The notes below the pieces were generated by a model that was given only the letters and a program-made list of their open reading frames with translations, had not been told where the DNA came from and did not search any database. 6,394 nt of DNA from DATGKD01 sp035294855 (GTDB lineage: Bacteria; Actinomycetota; Acidimicrobiia; Acidimicrobiales; UBA8190). A program made the position numbers and the translations under genes. The stretch lies in assembly GCA_035294855.1 (NCBI GenBank), contig DATGKD010000051.1:1-6394 (forward strand). The letters are read 5' to 3'. Positions 4,667 to 6,394 of this stretch are shown here, one piece after another; position 1 is the stretch's first letter, and each line of letters starts with the position of its first letter.

Positions 4667-6394
4667 TTACGAGCCGCCGCCGGCCTCGTTAGCGGTCCCG
4701 CCGTCGAGCAGCGCCACCGGCACGTCGACGGACCGTGACCGTAGGTACTCTCCGAGGCTCTTCGCCTGCGGGTCGGGACGCGTCGAGGACGCCACGCCTT
4801 CGCCGAGCAGACCGTGCACGACGAAGTTGACGGCGAGCAGGTTGGGGAGCTCGTAGCGGTCGATCGTCATCGACGCCGCTTCGGGGAGCAGCTCGTGCAG
4901 CCGCTCGGTGCTCAGCTCGGTTCGCAGCCACTGGTATGCCTCGTTCGTGCTCGCCCAGAAGCCCACGTTGGCGTTGCCGCCCTTGTCCCCCGACCGTGCG
5001 CCCGCGATGGCGCCGAGCGGCGCGCGACGCGTGGGCCCGGCCGCCTCACCGGCGAGTCCCGCCTCACCGGCCGGCGAGGCACTGAGCAGGTCCCCACCCT
5101 CGGTGTCGGAGGAAGCGGAAGACGATGTCGCGAGCGTCTCCGGTGGGTCGATCTCGACGCGACGGCCGTCGGCGTGGACCACCGTCTCGTGGACGACGTC
5201 GCGAGGGACGAGCGTGGGCCAGAACACGCCGTAGGCGGTGGCTTCTGCGGGGGGAGCTGTCAGGTAGAAGCCGGGGTAGTTGGCGAGTGCCAGCTCGGTG
5301 GCCGCTCCCGAGAAGCGCCGGCCCACCTTGTCGGGATCGCCGTCCTTGACGGTGACGCGCAGCTGCGCGCTGGCCTGTTCGTTCGTCGGGGCGTCCTCGC
5401 GGTCGGTGCGGACGAGGCGGGCGTCGAACGCGGCGAACTGTCCGGCACCGCCGAGCGAGCGCTCGAGCGTGCGCGTCACGAGGTCCGCCTTCGCCTCGAT
5501 GTCGAGACCGGTGAGCACGAACGTCACCGTGTTGCGCCACCCGCCCAACAGGTTGACCGACACCTTCAGCTTCTCGGGCGCAGGGGAGCCGCGCACGCCG
5601 GACAGGCGGACACGGTCGGGACCGACCTGGTCGAGGCGGATGGTCGCGAAGTCCGCCACCACGTCCGGGTTGTCGTAGCGGGGGGCGCCGATCTCGTAGA
5701 GCAGTTGCGCCGTGACCGTGCCCACCGACACGAGGCCGCCGGTGCCGGGGTGCTTGGTGATGACGGCCGACCCGTCGGAGGCCATCTCCGCGATGGGGAA
5801 GCCCGGACGCTCGAGCCCGGGCACCTCGGTGAAGAAGGCGTAGTTGCCGCCGGTCGCCTGGGCCCCGCACTCGAGCACGTGGCCGACGGCCACCGCGCTC
5901 GCCAGCCGGTCCCAGTCGTCACGACGCCAGCCGAAGCGCCACACCGCCGGGCCGACGACGAGCGAGGCGTCGGTGACGCGCCCGGTCACGACCACGTCCG
6001 CGCCGCGGGCAAGGGCCTCGGCGATGCCCCACCCGCCGAGGTAGGCGTTGGCGCTCACGGGATCGCCCGCGTCGGCGAGCGGCCGGCCGGTGTCGAGGTG
6101 AGCGAGCGGATCGCCGTCCGCCTGCAGGTGCGCCAGCTCACCGACGATGTCGTCGCCTTCGACGTGGGCCACCGACGTGTCGATGCCGAGCTTGTCGGCG
6201 AGCTCGCGCAGGCGCTCGGCGAGGCCGCCGGGGTTCAGCCCGCCGGCGTTGGCCACCACCTTGATGCCGCGCTCGACGCACGTGCCGAGGACGTCCTCCA
6301 TCTGCCGGTAGAAGGTCCGTGCGTAACCGAGCGAGGGGTCGCGCTGGCGCGACTTCCACAGGATGAGCATGGTCAGCTCGGCCAGGTAGTCGCC
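4667..6394 (-). CDS. AtuA-family protein (DUF1446), two-domain form, 5' end cut by window edge
   Basis: Member of the 'acyclic terpene utilization AtuA' family. In Pseudomonas, AtuA is encoded with the citronellol/geraniol catabolic genes, but its own biochemical activity is not established to my knowledge. The frame stays open to the right edge, giving 576 visible residues. The codons before the first internal ATG (6370) encode GDYLAELT, which belongs to the conserved family N-terminus, so that ATG is not the true start; a few dozen residues are probably missing. Numbering from the ATG at 6370, family motifs include VANAGGLNPGG (39-49), VTGRVTDASLVVGP (128-141), GAQATGGNYAFF (169-180) and TKHPGTGGLVSVGTVTAQLL (205-224). 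After a low-complexity linker (about 410-450, rich in Ser, Ala, Gly and Glu) comes the C-terminal AtuA-like ferredoxin-fold domain with its hallmark ARSGDKGGNANVGFW (458-472). The linker contains a short duplication. The gene leads into the acyl-CoA dehydrogenase 16 bases on. Family call is firm; the substrate is unknown. Confidence 0.92.
   Translation of the reverse strand, partial: GDYLAELTMLILWKSRQRDPSLGYARTFYRQMEDVLGTCVERGIKVVANAGGLNPGGLAERLRELADKLGIDTSVAHVEGDDIVGELAHLQADGDPLAHLDTGRPLADAGDPVSANAYLGGWGIAEALARGADVVVTGRVTDASLVVGPAVWRFGWRRDDWDRLASAVAVGHVLECGAQATGGNYAFFTEVPGLERPGFPIAEMASDGSAVITKHPGTGGLVSVGTVTAQLLYEIGAPRYDNPDVVADFATIRLDQVGPDRVRLSGVRGSPAPEKLKVSVNLLGGWRNTVTFVLTGLDIEAKADLVTRTLERSLGGAGQFAAFDARLVRTDREDAPTNEQASAQLRVTVKDGDPDKVGRRFSGAATELALANYPGFYLTAPPAEATAYGVFWPTLVPRDVVHETVVHADGRRVEIDPPETLATSSSASSDTEGGDLLSASPAGEAGLAGEAAGPTRRAPLGAIAGARSGDKGGNANVGFWASTNEAYQWLRTELSTERLHELLPEAASMTIDRYELPNLLAVNFVVHGLLGEGVASSTRPDPQAKSLGEYLRSRSVDVPVALLDGGTANEAGGGS
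5041..5071. repeat. Short direct repeat inside the AtuA-family linker
   Basis: The 13-base word CCGCCTCACCGGC occurs at 5041-5053 and again at 5059-5071, an 18-base period equal to six codons. In the protein it falls in the linker between the two domains and yields the repetitive stretch AGEAGLAGEAAG. An in-frame slippage duplication in a tolerant linker is the simplest explanation. Confidence 0.7.

Noticed and set aside
3445..4692. 415-codon plus-strand open frame opposite the acyl-CoA dehydrogenase, beginning at the palindrome's plus-strand -10
   Set aside because: Its composition is typical of an antisense shadow (many Gly, Arg, Val, His) and no domain is recognisable; the minus-strand enzyme is unmistakable.
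4667..6370. ATG at 6370 as the start of the AtuA-family gene
   Set aside because: The frame stays open upstream and encodes the conserved residues GDYLAELT before this Met, so the gene begins beyond the window.

Overview
The window is strongly G+C-rich. Every gene I can support reads leftwards (minus strand). There are four protein genes, two of them cut by the window edges, and no RNA gene, insertion sequence or CRISPR array. The base composition, GTG starts, a probable leaderless gene and the style of the enzymes (an AtuA-family protein paired with an acyl-CoA dehydrogenase, and an FtsX-type permease of actinobacterial style) suggest a high-GC actinomycete, perhaps a member of the Acidimicrobiia. 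That placement is inference, because no phylogenetic marker is present.

In transcription order (right to left): (1) 6394-4667 is an AtuA-family (DUF1446) protein whose first residues lie beyond the right edge. It has an N-terminal AtuA domain and a C-terminal AtuA-like ferredoxin-fold domain. (2) 4650-3487 is an acyl-CoA dehydrogenase starting 16 bases after the AtuA stop, behind a strong Shine-Dalgarno sequence, so the two are almost certainly co-transcribed. Together they suggest catabolism of a branched, terpenoid-like or other unusual acyl-CoA. (3) The 68-base gap at 3419-3486 carries the most striking element of the window: an A+T-rich perfect inverted repeat (11-base arms, 4-base spacer, 3424-3449) with a consensus TATAAT in each arm. 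It sits directly against the GTG start of the next gene. (4) 3418-2291 is a stand-alone P-loop ATPase of the COG1672 / MNS-type STAND class with a C-terminal winged-helix region. (5) A 192-base gap is followed by 2098-1, an ABC transporter permease of the FtsX/MacB type whose second FtsX domain runs off the left edge.

The two right-hand genes form one metabolic unit. The ATPase looks like an independent unit with its own promoter/operator. The permease is unrelated to either, and its ATP-binding partner is not in the window. The best candidate for something undescribed is the palindrome plus ATPase: a leaderless gene whose promoter is built into a perfect operator-like palindrome and whose product carries a possible DNA-binding winged helix.
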